From the NCBI GenBank assembly GCA_030628975.1, contig DAOVPZ010000009.1:1-15391 (forward strand): DNA of 15,391 nt. The letters are read 5' to 3'. Below are positions 6,300 through 14,171 of this stretch, piece after piece. The stretch comes from Candidatus Cloacimonadota bacterium (lineage in GTDB: Bacteria > Cloacimonadota > Cloacimonadia > JGIOTU-2). The position numbers and the translations under genes are program-made. The notes under the pieces are model-generated. The model was not told where the DNA came from. It ran no database searches and saw nothing but the letters and a program-made list of their open reading frames with translations. How positions within the stretch are numbered: position 1 is the stretch's first letter; the number at the start of each line of letters is the position of its first letter.

Positions 6300-7361
6300 T
6301 CAATATGCATCACCTAATAGATGTAGGTTGCCAATTTTTACATTCTTTAACCCATTTTTTAATGCTACATCTTTACATTCTTCTGCATGAGATTTCGAAG
6401 TAGTTGGTAAATCACTAAAATAAAAGCAAGGATAAAAAGCTAATAATGAATAAGGAATCTCTGGATTGAGTTCAGCAATAAACTGAGAAATTTTGGATAC
6501 CTCCTCTACATCAATATATCCTGGCACAAGCAATGTGGAAGCAATAAGAAAAGGAGGATTATCTCGTTGTTTATCATATTCAGCTAATATTTTAAAATTT
6601 TCAAGAGTTCTTTTGTTGCTTGCACCACATAAAGCAATATTAATCTCTTCATGATATGCTTTTAAATCAAATTTAATACACCCTCCTGATTCTAAAGAAA
6701 GTTCAGCAATCTGCTTTAAATAAGAAGTATTCATACAACCATTAGTTTCCCAGCAGATTCTTACTTTTCTTTTGCTTAAAACAATTTTGGCTGTATTTAT
6801 TGAATACTCTATTTGTGGAGTAGGGTCACCTCCAAAATAGCAGATGCATTTAGTGCGATTGTCAACTTGATTTGCCAAATCTTGAGCAGTGATTCTTCTT
6901 TGATGAAAAATATTTTCTCTATAATGCCAATTCTGGCAATAAAGACAATTAAACGAGCATCCATTATAAAATACAGCTAGATTTTTATTACCATAACTTT
7001 CTTTCTCTCCACAAATCCAACTTGCAACACAATTAGTTGGCAATGGATCATGGTAATATTCTAAGTTTCCTTCATCTTTATTTACCAAATGAACTAATTT
7101 TCCATCTTCATTTTTTCGCAAGCCACAGTATCCATATTCTCCTTCTGGAATCTCACATTCATTTATACAGATATTACATTTTATTCCAGATTGACTTCGA
7201 GGGGGCTCAGCAGGTAAACCAAACTTAATTCTGCTCTTTTTGTGTGCATCCTGGATAAAAGGAAGGCATTCTTCAAATCTTCCTCTTATACAATCCAAAC
7301 AAACCCCTAAAGTTTGAGCAATGAGAAGTGATTCTTTTCCACAAATTTTACATTTGGTCAT
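6300..7361 (-). CDS. Radical SAM protein, pyruvate-formate-lyase-activase-like (COG1180 style), with N-terminal zinc-ribbon-like segments
   Basis: A 353-residue radical SAM enzyme. The cluster motif is C135-SFN-C139-LY-C142 followed by QNW, typical of activase-like proteins that bind a 4Fe-4S cluster and cleave S-adenosylmethionine. YFGGDPTP at 175-182 is the GGE-like SAM-binding motif. Before the radical SAM fold come two cysteine sets that look like metal sites: C4-x2-C7 with C21-x2-C24, and C62-x2-C65-x3-C69 with C79 in GEYGYCGLR. The second set resembles the N-terminal part of the AmrS type of radical SAM protein. The substrate is unknown. No glycyl-radical partner is present in the window, so activation of a formate-lyase-like enzyme is not supported. 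The next radical SAM gene ends 44 bases upstream, suggesting one transcript. No Shine-Dalgarno precedes the ATG. Confidence 0.85.
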   Translation of the reverse strand: MTKCKICGKESLLIAQTLGVCLDCIRGRFEECLPFIQDAHKKSRIKFGLPAEPPRSQSGIKCNICINECEIPEGEYGYCGLRKNEDGKLVHLVNKDEGNLEYYHDPLPTNCVASWICGEKESYGNKNLAVFYNGCSFNCLYCQNWHYRENIFHQRRITAQDLANQVDNRTKCICYFGGDPTPQIEYSINTAKIVLSKRKVRICWETNGCMNTSYLKQIAELSLESGGCIKFDLKAYHEEINIALCGASNKRTLENFKILAEYDKQRDNPPFLIASTLLVPGYIDVEEVSKISQFIAELNPEIPYSLLAFYPCFYFSDLPTTSKSHAEECKDVALKNGLKNVKIGNLHLLGDAY

Positions 7362-7405
7362 TTTAATATTGTAGATCTATAAATTGTAATAAGTCCTCAT
7401 ATTAA

Positions 7406-8155
7406 CTAAAAAATTTTCCATCCTGCTTTATTCAATCTTAGAATCGATGTGTCATAAGGATCACAAATTTCTTCTTCAAGATAGTCATGATAACCTATCT
7501 GATCTAATTTCTTTATCATTCGTTTTCTTTCTTCTTTTGGCATTAGTCTCGGGTCACTCATGGATGCAGCCCGGAAGTATATTCCTGCTTCTCTTAAATA
7601 TTGTAAAGCACGATAGGGGAGTTCATAAAATTTCCCTTGTGCTCCGGTTCTTATTTGAAATCCTTCTGGTGTTCCTGCTTTAAGTGATACCCTTACATAT
7701 AAATTATTGTATTTTTTTAATTCTTTAACAAATTCTATATCATGTCCCAAAAGAATACCATTTGTTTCTAAAATAAAAAAGTAACTTGTTTCATTAATTA
7801 AATTCAAGACTTCTAAAAGATGTTCTTTACAGATAGTTGGTTCTCCACCAGATATTCTTAGTTTATTAATTCTTTTCTTTTTTGCATTGGAAATCAATCT
7901 ATTAACAACTTCTTTAGGTGTATAAAACTTACCATACTTGAATGGGAAATCACGGGATAGACTTACCCAGCAAAAAATGCACCTAAGACAACATCCACAA
8001 AGATAGCCAGTAGAAATACCACCATAAACACCTGTACAGTAAAAACTTGTGTATTTGCGAGAGAGATTCTGACATACAATTTTTTCTGTTTCTTCAGTTA
8101 AAAGAAGAGGGTCAAAAGGAGTGAAATCATTTTCTAAAAATGCTTGGTATGTCAT
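7406..8155 (-). CDS. Radical SAM protein of unknown substrate
   Basis: A compact 249-residue radical SAM protein. The cluster motif is C55-CLR-C59-IF-C62 with W next to it; an extra pair, C53 and C56, lies in the same loop (CGCC). The SAM-binding GGE motif is LRISGGEPTICKEH (99-112), and LETNGILLG (129-137) is the usual next strand. The C-terminal part (about 195-249) has no cysteine cluster beyond C231, so there is no SPASM-like auxiliary domain. It is similar in style to COG0731/COG2100 proteins but I cannot name a reaction. It is transcribed just ahead of the second radical SAM gene. A TAA lies directly before the ATG in frame, which forces this start, and there is no Shine-Dalgarno. Confidence 0.82.
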   Translation of the reverse strand: MTYQAFLENDFTPFDPLLLTEETEKIVCQNLSRKYTSFYCTGVYGGISTGYLCGCCLRCIFCWVSLSRDFPFKYGKFYTPKEVVNRLISNAKKKRINKLRISGGEPTICKEHLLEVLNLINETSYFFILETNGILLGHDIEFVKELKKYNNLYVRVSLKAGTPEGFQIRTGAQGKFYELPYRALQYLREAGIYFRAASMSDPRLMPKEERKRMIKKLDQIGYHDYLEEEICDPYDTSILRLNKAGWKIF

Positions 8156-8285
8156 TTAAATCAATTATGTTATACATCTATTTATTAATCACAGAGATAC
8201 TGAATAATTTCTAAATCCTAATGCCAAATTTATCCCGTAAGATATTCATCCTTTTAGATTTTTTTACTATATCAAACAGTAAAAC

Positions 8286-8336
8286 TATCTAACGGGGTGA
8301 ACAAATAAAATGTTAAAATCTTCACCCCGTTTGATA
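8286..8336. repeat. Inverted repeat pair of the TATCYAACGGGGTGAA family
   Basis: TATCTAACGGGGTGAA (8286-8301) faces TTCACCCCGTTTGATA (8321-8336) across 19 bases. 15 of 16 positions pair. Half of the stem is G+C in an AT-rich gap, so an RNA hairpin here would be strong. No T-run follows on the minus strand, so I do not call it a terminator. Confidence 0.7.
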
Positions 8337-8410
8337 AATGATTTATATTTTCCAATTTAGGCCCTAACACCTTTCTACTCAAAGAAAGTTATAATTTCTA
8401 CCATCTTTAC

Positions 8411-8426
8411 TATCTAACGGGGCAAG
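8411..8426 (+). repeat. Third copy of the TATCTAACGGGG repeat
   Basis: TATCTAACGGGGCAAG matches 8286-8297 exactly for twelve bases, and with the two preceding bases AC the match is fourteen. The rest diverges. Confidence 0.6.
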
Positions 8427-8510
8427 AATATCCAATCATGGAAAGAGCAGATAGTTGGAGAACAAGATTTTTGAAATTCGTCATTTGAAATTTTATTAGA
8501 CCCGTTTTCC

Positions 8511-8562
8511 GGAGCAGTAGCATCCATTCTCCGTAGTACTACGAAGGATGAACTGCTACTGC
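8511..8562. repeat. Long imperfect palindrome centred on CGTAGTACTACG
   Basis: The centre CGTAGTACTACG (8532-8543) is a perfect palindrome. GCAGTAGC (8514-8521) and GCTACTGC (8555-8562) form outer arms, with ATCC and GGAT between. It looks like an extragenic palindromic element and is GC-rich compared with the gap. Confidence 0.6.
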
Positions 8563-8633
8563 GAAGGGTGAAAATTTGGTATTTGTAATTAGACATTGAT
8601 CCTAAAGTAGTAAAATTTAACTTTTCAAGAGAG

Positions 8634-9164
8634 TTAAAGTTTCTTTTCCAATTCAGCTTGATGTCTATCACAAAAATCAGCTTCTTTTATATCAGTATCA
8701 AGTAAAGAATTGGAAAAATGCATTACACATTTTGGGTTCTCGCAATGTCTTAAGCCAAATGTATGTCCCAATTCATGAACCGCTTCTTTCAGAACTCTTT
8801 CAAAAAATAACTCTTTATCTTCACTTTTACCATAATAACTTTCTCTTAAACGGATAATAGAAATTAAGCATGCTTGTCCTTTTATATCTGCCAATCCGAA
8901 TATAAAATTAAGTCCATAAGTATAAAGATCTTTATCAATAATCCAAAGTGTTTTCTTGGCATCAGGTTGGATATTCTTCTTTAATTGATCCAAAATAGGG
9001 GAGGCTAAGTATTGATTTCTTTTAAAATTATATGCTTCTTCAAGTATAGGTAAAGAAGCGGAAATTTCAACAGTTAGTTTAAATCTATCGTGTAAAGGTT
9101 CTATAAGTTTTTCTAATAATGCTTTATCAATCTCTCCGATTGGGACTAAATATATGTTTTCCAT
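8634..9164 (-). CDS. amzA: Archaemetzincin-family zinc metalloprotease
   Basis: A 176-residue peptidase of family M54, the usual size. The active site is H130-E-L-G-H134-TFG-LR-H140, followed by C141-ENPK-C146-V-M148, which is the archaemetzincin signature (extended metzincin motif, Met-turn and structural zinc cysteines). The family's second zinc cysteine pair, usually CxxC, here reads C165-DR-H168, so the last ligand appears to be histidine; CCCH zinc sites are chemically sound. No signal peptide is seen, so it acts in the cytoplasm; physiological substrates of the family are not well known. The gene starts 27 bases after polA ends, so the two are probably one transcript. An in-frame TAA lies directly before the ATG, fixing the start, and there is no Shine-Dalgarno. 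Confidence 0.93.
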   Translation of the reverse strand: MENIYLVPIGEIDKALLEKLIEPLHDRFKLTVEISASLPILEEAYNFKRNQYLASPILDQLKKNIQPDAKKTLWIIDKDLYTYGLNFIFGLADIKGQACLISIIRLRESYYGKSEDKELFFERVLKEAVHELGHTFGLRHCENPKCVMHFSNSLLDTDIKEADFCDRHQAELEKKL

Positions 9165-9191
9165 TTAGAATGTATCTTTAATCACACAAAT

Positions 9192-11903
9192 CTAATGTGC
9201 TTCCAACCAATTCTTACCATACCCTATATCCACAACAAGAGATACAATGTCACTATATTCAGGTGGTAGAACAGATTCCATTTCGGTTTTTATAATTTTT
9301 TTATATTTATTAATAAGTTTAGTCTTGACTTCAAAAACAAGTTCATCGTGAATCTGGATTATCATTTTAATTTCATCACTCTTATCTCTTATCTTTTGAT
9401 AGATGTTGTTCATAGCGATTTTTATAATGTCTGCTGCAGTTCCCTGAATAGGCATATTTATAGCAGTTCTTTCTGCGAATGCCTGGATTTGATGATTACG
9501 ACTGTTTATTCCAGTCAAGTATCGACGACGATTAAAAAGTGTTTTCACATACTCATTTTTATGAGCAAATTCAATTGTCTTATCTATATAATTCTTCACC
9601 TGCGAATAATGTGAGAAATAGTTATCAATAAATGCTTGTGCTTCCTTTCTTGAAATCCGTAAGTCTTGTGATAGAGAATACGAACCCATTCCATACATAA
9701 TACCAAAATTTATCACCTTTGCTTGTCTCCTTTGATCGGGTGTTATTTCCTTTTCATTTTGTCCAAATACCAAAGATGCAGTTTGAGCGTGAACATCTCC
9801 ACTTTTCTTAAAGTTTGCGATAAGATTATCATCCTTAGAAATTATTGCCATAACTCGCAGTTCTATCTGAGAATAATCAGCAGAGAGGATGGAAAAGTCA
9901 GTATGCTGAGGAACAAAACCTTTTCGCATTTCTCTACCGATTTCAGTTCGTATCGGGATGTTTTGCAGATTTGGTTCGGAACTTGAAAGTCTTCCTGTTG
10001 CTGTTACTGTCTGATTAAATGAAGAATGTATCCGTCCAGTTCTGGAATTAATCAATTTTGGCAAAGCATCTAAATAAGTAGATTTTAGTTTCTTTAACTG
10101 ACGATATTGTATAAGGTTTTGTGCAATTTCATAATCCCTGCTTAATTTAGTTAATACATTTATGTCAGTTGAATAGCCAGATTTGGTCTTTTTAACAACG
10201 GGTAAACCTAATTTTTCAAACAGCACTTTTGATAATTGCAATGGAGAGTCAATATTGAAAATCTCCCCAGCAATTTGATGAATATCTCTTTGGAGAACTG
10301 CAAGTTTAACTTCTAATTCCTTTGATAATTTTGCAAAGAAAATCTGGTCAACCGAGATTCCGTTCCTTTCCATATTTGCAAGAGTCTTAATGAGAGGTAT
10401 CTCAATCTTAAAAAATAGATCCTGCATATTCAATTCCGCTAACTTTTTCTCAAAAACTTTCCATATCCTAAAAGTAATATTAGCATCTTCTCCGGAATAT
10501 TTTGCTGCGTCTTCAATGGAGGTTTCAGTAAAACATAACTGGTTCTTTCCTTTCTTGCCAATAAGTTCTTCAATAGGAATCATTTTATGATGCAAATATC
10601 TTAGACTTACCGTATCAAGATTATGCCGATGTTCCTCAGGTGAAAGGAGATAAGAGGCAATCATTGTGTCAAAATATAAATTTTTTATTTCAATCCCTTC
10701 ATTTTGGAAAACCATATAATCAAATTTTATATTGTGACCTATGAAATGTTTTCTATCATCCTCTAAAATTGGCTTTAAGGAGCTTAAGACATAACCAGTA
10801 TCCAGTTGCTTGCCAAGATTATGCCTAATTGGTAAATAATAGGCTTTATCTGCTTTAAAGCAAATTGATATACCAACTATTTTTCCGTTTATTGGATTAC
10901 AAGAATCTGTTTCAACATCAATTGCGATTTTTTCTTGTTTTTGTAATTGTGATAAGAGTTTCTCAAATAGAGATTTATTATCGACCAAGCAATACTTAAT
11001 TTTTTCGATAGGGGAGACATCTTTTTTAGTATCTCCAAAGGTTCTACCTCTGGTAGAAAAGTACTTCAGGAATGTATTCAGTTCATATCGCTCACAGAAT
11101 TTTCTTAGGTCTTCACTAAAAATATTTGGAAGGATTAAATCTTCCAGTGATACATCTATTGGTGCATTGCGGTTGATGGTAACTAATTCCTTTGATAAAA
11201 TTCCCTGTTGGCTGAATTTTTCTACATTTTCTTTTATATGCTTTTGTGTTATTTTTTCGTTATTTGCCAGAATATTTTCCAGACTTCCAAATTGTTGCAT
11301 CAGTTTAATAGCAGTTTTGATTCCAACTTTCGGGATTCCCGGAATATTATCAGCAGAATCGCCAGTTAATGCTAGAATATCTATTACCTTATCTGGAGTT
11401 GTGCCAAACTTCTCTTTTACCTCTTCTTTGCTAATATACTTATCTTTTGACAAGTCGTATAAACTAACCTTATTGTTCACAAGTTGATAAAAATCTTTAT
11501 CACCAGATACGATTACAACATCACATTTGTCAGAGAATTTTTGAGACAGAGTTCCAATAATATCGTCAGCTTCATATCCTTTTAGAGATAAATGTGGAAT
11601 ATTGGCAGACATCACCAAATCTTGAATAGGTTCTAATTGCTCGATCAATTCTTCAGGCATTTTGTCTCTTGTAGCTTTATATTCAGGATATCTTTTGTGT
11701 CGAAAGGTAGGTTCTCTTTCATCAAATGTAATAGTAAAATATTTTGGATTAAATTTTTCAATTATTGAAACAATTGTGCGTAAAAATCCAAAAATGGCAC
11801 TTGTATTCTCTCCTTTTGAGTTAATTAACGGTCTATTCTTGAAAGCGTAAAAAGAGCGATAAATAAAAGCAGTTCCATCAATTATATATAATTTTTCTCT
11901 CAT
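9192..11903 (-). CDS. polA: DNA polymerase I with 5'-3' exonuclease, 3'-5' exonuclease and polymerase domains
   Basis: A full-length 903-residue PolA, used in Okazaki fragment maturation and repair synthesis. The 5' nuclease covers about 1-290, with ISGDKDF-type signature VSGDKDFYQL (132-141) and GDSADNIPGIPKVG (181-194). The 3'-5' proofreading domain (about 300-490) keeps its catalytic residues: D329 and E331 in IDVETDS, N391 and D395 in HNIKFD, D473 in YSGEDA. Proofreading is therefore likely active, unlike in many AT-rich or thermophilic relatives. The polymerase motifs are A (DYSQIELR, 676-683), B (R725 to G738, with K729 and Y737) and C (HDE, 852-854). It is the first gene of a pair with the archaemetzincin gene. 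The ATG has no visible Shine-Dalgarno; a TTGACA lies 33 bases upstream on the minus strand (11941-11936) but lacks a good -10 box. Confidence 0.98.
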   Translation of the reverse strand: MREKLYIIDGTAFIYRSFYAFKNRPLINSKGENTSAIFGFLRTIVSIIEKFNPKYFTITFDEREPTFRHKRYPEYKATRDKMPEELIEQLEPIQDLVMSANIPHLSLKGYEADDIIGTLSQKFSDKCDVVIVSGDKDFYQLVNNKVSLYDLSKDKYISKEEVKEKFGTTPDKVIDILALTGDSADNIPGIPKVGIKTAIKLMQQFGSLENILANNEKITQKHIKENVEKFSQQGILSKELVTINRNAPIDVSLEDLILPNIFSEDLRKFCERYELNTFLKYFSTRGRTFGDTKKDVSPIEKIKYCLVDNKSLFEKLLSQLQKQEKIAIDVETDSCNPINGKIVGISICFKADKAYYLPIRHNLGKQLDTGYVLSSLKPILEDDRKHFIGHNIKFDYMVFQNEGIEIKNLYFDTMIASYLLSPEEHRHNLDTVSLRYLHHKMIPIEELIGKKGKNQLCFTETSIEDAAKYSGEDANITFRIWKVFEKKLAELNMQDLFFKIEIPLIKTLANMERNGISVDQIFFAKLSKELEVKLAVLQRDIHQIAGEIFNIDSPLQLSKVLFEKLGLPVVKKTKSGYSTDINVLTKLSRDYEIAQNLIQYRQLKKLKSTYLDALPKLINSRTGRIHSSFNQTVTATGRLSSSEPNLQNIPIRTEIGREMRKGFVPQHTDFSILSADYSQIELRVMAIISKDDNLIANFKKSGDVHAQTASLVFGQNEKEITPDQRRQAKVINFGIMYGMGSYSLSQDLRISRKEAQAFIDNYFSHYSQVKNYIDKTIEFAHKNEYVKTLFNRRRYLTGINSRNHQIQAFAERTAINMPIQGTAADIIKIAMNNIYQKIRDKSDEIKMIIQIHDELVFEVKTKLINKYKKIIKTEMESVLPPEYSDIVSLVVDIGYGKNWLEAH

Positions 11904-12009
11904 AATAAATCAAATTTCAAATTTAAAAGTCAGGGTGTCAATAATAAATGGATAAAATGTTATAAAATTGAGAAAAGGTTCTAATGAAAAGTGATTTCTT
12001 CATTCCCAA

Positions 12010-12028
12010 TCCCCAATTCAATTGGGGA
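12010..12028. repeat. Small palindrome TCCCCAATT/AATTGGGGA in the divergent gap
   Basis: Nine-base perfect arms surround a single C. It sits between the divergent starts of polA and the amidase gene, in a gap (11904-12131) that otherwise holds AT-rich text and two TTGACA strings (11941-11936 minus, 12063-12068 plus) without matching -10 boxes. It has the same layout as the CCCCGAT palindromes elsewhere in the window but a different centre. Confidence 0.55.
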
Positions 12029-12131
12029 GGGCTTAGTAACGAGGCAAGATAGTGTAAATAAATTGACAAAAAAATTAGAGTAAACACAAAGGCACAAAGA
12101 AAAATAAGAGATATAAAATAATAGATTTTAT

Positions 12132-13247
12132 ATGAAAAAAATTATAATTATAGTCGCTTTTATGTTTTTCACAATTTCACTTTTTGCAGGTGAATTATCT
12201 GTATCTTATGTAAACTCCTCAAGGAAAGACCATTTACAAATATACAAATTTAATAATAGTAGTTATTTTGATATTCATGATTTAGCTCGGATTTTCGAGG
12301 GTGAGATAGATATTGAGCCAAACTCACAAACAATAAATTTCACAGTTTTTAATAAAAAATGTAGATTCTTTTTTGATAATAAATGGGTAAAATTTGGTAA
12401 TAAAAATTATAATCTATTTAATAAGATTATAATTAAAAGTGGTAATTTTTATATTCCAAAACATTTTTTAAAACTATGTGTTAATAAATTTTTCCAGGAG
12501 TTTATTGTAATTGATAAAAGCAGAATAATTGTAAACCTTGCATCAATGGAACAATACTTAATCAAACGAATTGTGATTGACCCTGGACATGGCGGAAAGG
12601 ATCCAGGTGCAGTTGGAAGCTATCTACAATTAGAAGAGAAAGATATAGTTTTAAACATTGCAAAGAAAACAAAAGAACTTCTTGAAAAAAATCTTGATGT
12701 TACAGTATTTCTTACTCGAGATAAGGATAGATTTGTTTCACTTGGTGATAGAACAGATTTTGCAAATAATCATCAAGCAGACCTATTCATCAGCATTCAT
12801 TGTAATGCAGCTTATAATAAAAAAGTTAATGGAACAGAAGTATATTACCTTTCAACAGCTCAAACTGATGAAGCCCGTGCAGTTGAAGCTATGGAAAATG
12901 ATGCTATTAGATTTGAGGATCCTGAAAGCATAAAAAGATATTCCGACTTAGACTTTATTCTTTATGATATGCGTCAGAATGAATATTTGATTGAAAGTAG
13001 TGAATTAGCTGAAATATGTCAGAAGTATTTAGTTCAAGAATTAAATACTAAAGATAAAGGTGTAAAACAAGCAAATTTTTATGTGCTTAGGGGTGCCTTT
13101 ATGCCTGCAATATTGGTTGAAGTTGCATTTCTTTCTAATAAATCTGATGAGAAAAGATTAAAATCAGACAATTTTCAAAAGGGATCTGCTATATCCATTT
13201 ATAAAAGTATAAAAAAGTTTAAAGAAAAATATGATAAAATGAATTGA
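12132..13247 (+). CDS. Secreted N-acetylmuramoyl-L-alanine amidase (Amidase_3)
   Basis: A 371-residue zinc amidase that cuts the bond between N-acetylmuramic acid and the stem peptide of peptidoglycan, used in cell separation or wall turnover. Residues 1-19 are a signal peptide (KK, hydrophobic run, cleavage near LFAG). Residues about 22-140 are a beta-rich N-terminal domain, probably a stalk or wall-binding module like the copper-amine-oxidase-like domain often fused to these enzymes. The catalytic domain starts at RIVIDPGHGGKDPGA (146-160): zinc ligands H153, E168 or E169 in LEEKD, and H223 in SIHCNA; the catalytic Glu is E330 in ILVEVAFLSN. About forty residues between 240 and 290 form the longer insert seen in AmiC-type enzymes. 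It is the first gene of the rightward run and has no clear Shine-Dalgarno. I did not assign an ami letter. Confidence 0.93.
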   Translation: MKKIIIIVAFMFFTISLFAGELSVSYVNSSRKDHLQIYKFNNSSYFDIHDLARIFEGEIDIEPNSQTINFTVFNKKCRFFFDNKWVKFGNKNYNLFNKIIIKSGNFYIPKHFLKLCVNKFFQEFIVIDKSRIIVNLASMEQYLIKRIVIDPGHGGKDPGAVGSYLQLEEKDIVLNIAKKTKELLEKNLDVTVFLTRDKDRFVSLGDRTDFANNHQADLFISIHCNAAYNKKVNGTEVYYLSTAQTDEARAVEAMENDAIRFEDPESIKRYSDLDFILYDMRQNEYLIESSELAEICQKYLVQELNTKDKGVKQANFYVLRGAFMPAILVEVAFLSNKSDEKRLKSDNFQKGSAISIYKSIKKFKEKYDKMN

Positions 13248-13454
13248 TTATACATTCTATCAATAGCTGTAATTTTTTATATTATTTTTTAATTAGATAT
13301 AAAATAATTTCAATTGAATATTTTTATATAAAACTTGACAATATTTTGAATGTTAATAAAAGAATATTGTATTTTTTTTGTTATTTGTTAAAATTTTTAT
13401 ATATTAAAATTTTAATTATAATTAATAATATCATTATTTAATAATAGGTGACAA

Positions 13455-14117
13455 GTGCCAAAATTTATTATTATTGTTGTATCGTTTACTTTTTTATTTT
13501 TTAATATTTTAATTGCTGATGAAATTCAAAATTCTACTATTAAAAAAATTAATGATGATTTATACAAAATTGGAAATATAACTATAAACAAGGAAAAGAG
13601 AGAAATCATTTTTCCAGCTGAATTTAATATGGAAAAAGGACTGATAGAATTGATTTTGTGTGGAAAGCATGGCAAATTACATGAAAGTGTTTTGAAAACA
13701 GATATTGTGCCTTCGCATCTTCAGGTCGCATTACTTTTGTTAGGATTTGGATGCAAGCAAAATTCAGATTTTCAAGATAAGAATAAGATTCCTCAGAGTG
13801 ATTCTTTATTAATTTTTGCTGAATGGATTGATTCACTGAATAACACAATAAATGTTAGAATTGAACAATTAGCTTATAATGTTATTAAAGAAAAAGAAAT
13901 GATGAAAACCCCTTGGATCTTCCTGGGATCAATGTTTGTTGGAGGAAATTTTATGGCTGATATTGAAGAATCAATTATTACAACATATTATGACCCATAT
14001 TCGATCATTGATAATCCATTAGAAACACGAAATGATGACATGCTTTATGTGGTTAATTCTAAAATAGTTCCAAGTAAAGGAACAAAGGCTAAAATCATAA
14101 TTAAACCCAAAAATTAA
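13455..14117 (+). CDS. Exported YdjY-domain protein
   Basis: A 220-residue protein with a signal peptide (hydrophobic 4-20, cleavage near ADE). The recognisable part is the YdjY domain at about 35-160: ITINKEKREIIFPAEFNM (42-59), then GLIELILCGKHGKLHESVL (62-80) and SHLQVALLLLGFG (87-99), which is the family's conserved GK-HESVL and H-AL-LLG pattern. The YdjY domain has no established biochemical role. A second segment (150-220) with WIFLGSMFVGG and DPYSIIDNP belongs to the same family pattern. The start is GTG at 13455-13457, four bases after AGGTG. It follows the amidase by 207 bases of extremely AT-rich DNA (13248-13454, no gene seen) and precedes the toroid gene by 54 bases. Confidence 0.82.
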   Translation: MPKFIIIVVSFTFLFFNILIADEIQNSTIKKINDDLYKIGNITINKEKREIIFPAEFNMEKGLIELILCGKHGKLHESVLKTDIVPSHLQVALLLLGFGCKQNSDFQDKNKIPQSDSLLIFAEWIDSLNNTINVRIEQLAYNVIKEKEMMKTPWIFLGSMFVGGNFMADIEESIITTYYDPYSIIDNPLETRNDDMLYVVNSKIVPSKGTKAKIIIKPKN

Positions 14118-14156
14118 AATGAAGTACAAAAATATTAGCGGCATGATATTGTTGCG

Positions 14157-14165
14157 AAAGGAGGT
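14157..14165 (+). promoter_or_regulatory. Strong Shine-Dalgarno site AAAGGAGGT for a GTG start
   Basis: AAAGGAGGT lies six bases before the GTG at 14172. It is the best ribosome-binding site in the window and settles the GTG start, whose translation gives a complete signal peptide at once. Confidence 0.85.
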
Positions 14166-14171
14166 AAATTT

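Larger units (their letters stand above)
8156..8633. other. 478-base gap filled with intergenic repeats; no credible gene
   Basis: This lies between the archaemetzincin stop and the start of the radical SAM pair. It holds the inverted pair 8286-8336, a third copy of the unit at 8411-8426, a diverged piece near 8230-8246 and an imperfect palindrome at 8511-8562. The 14-base string ACTATCTAACGGGG occurs twice (8284-8297 and 8409-8422). An 85-codon minus-strand frame (8414-8671) crosses these repeats and is not convincing. Promoters for the radical SAM pair should lie at the low-coordinate end but none stands out. Confidence 0.55.

Noticed and set aside
6300..7361. Radical SAM protein considered as a true pyruvate formate-lyase activase (PflA)
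   Set aside because: The extra N-terminal cysteine-rich segments and absence of any glycyl-radical enzyme gene in the window do not support that role.
6161..8426. Repeats considered as a CRISPR array
   Set aside because: Units are short, diverged, in both orientations and without regular spacers; no cas genes nearby.
8414..8671. 85-codon minus-strand frame after archaemetzincin
   Set aside because: It overlaps the archaemetzincin 3' end and then runs through intergenic palindromes and repeats; low-complexity serine run and no start signal.
12063..12117. TTGACA and TATAAA strings upstream of the amidase considered as one promoter
   Set aside because: They are 43 bases apart, far from the usual 16-18; in DNA of this composition both strings arise often by chance.
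13244..13441. 65-codon hydrophobic plus-strand frame between the amidase and YdjY genes
   Set aside because: TTG start, no ribosome-binding site, composition is that of very AT-rich DNA (Ile, Tyr, Phe, Leu), so the apparent membrane protein is a composition effect.
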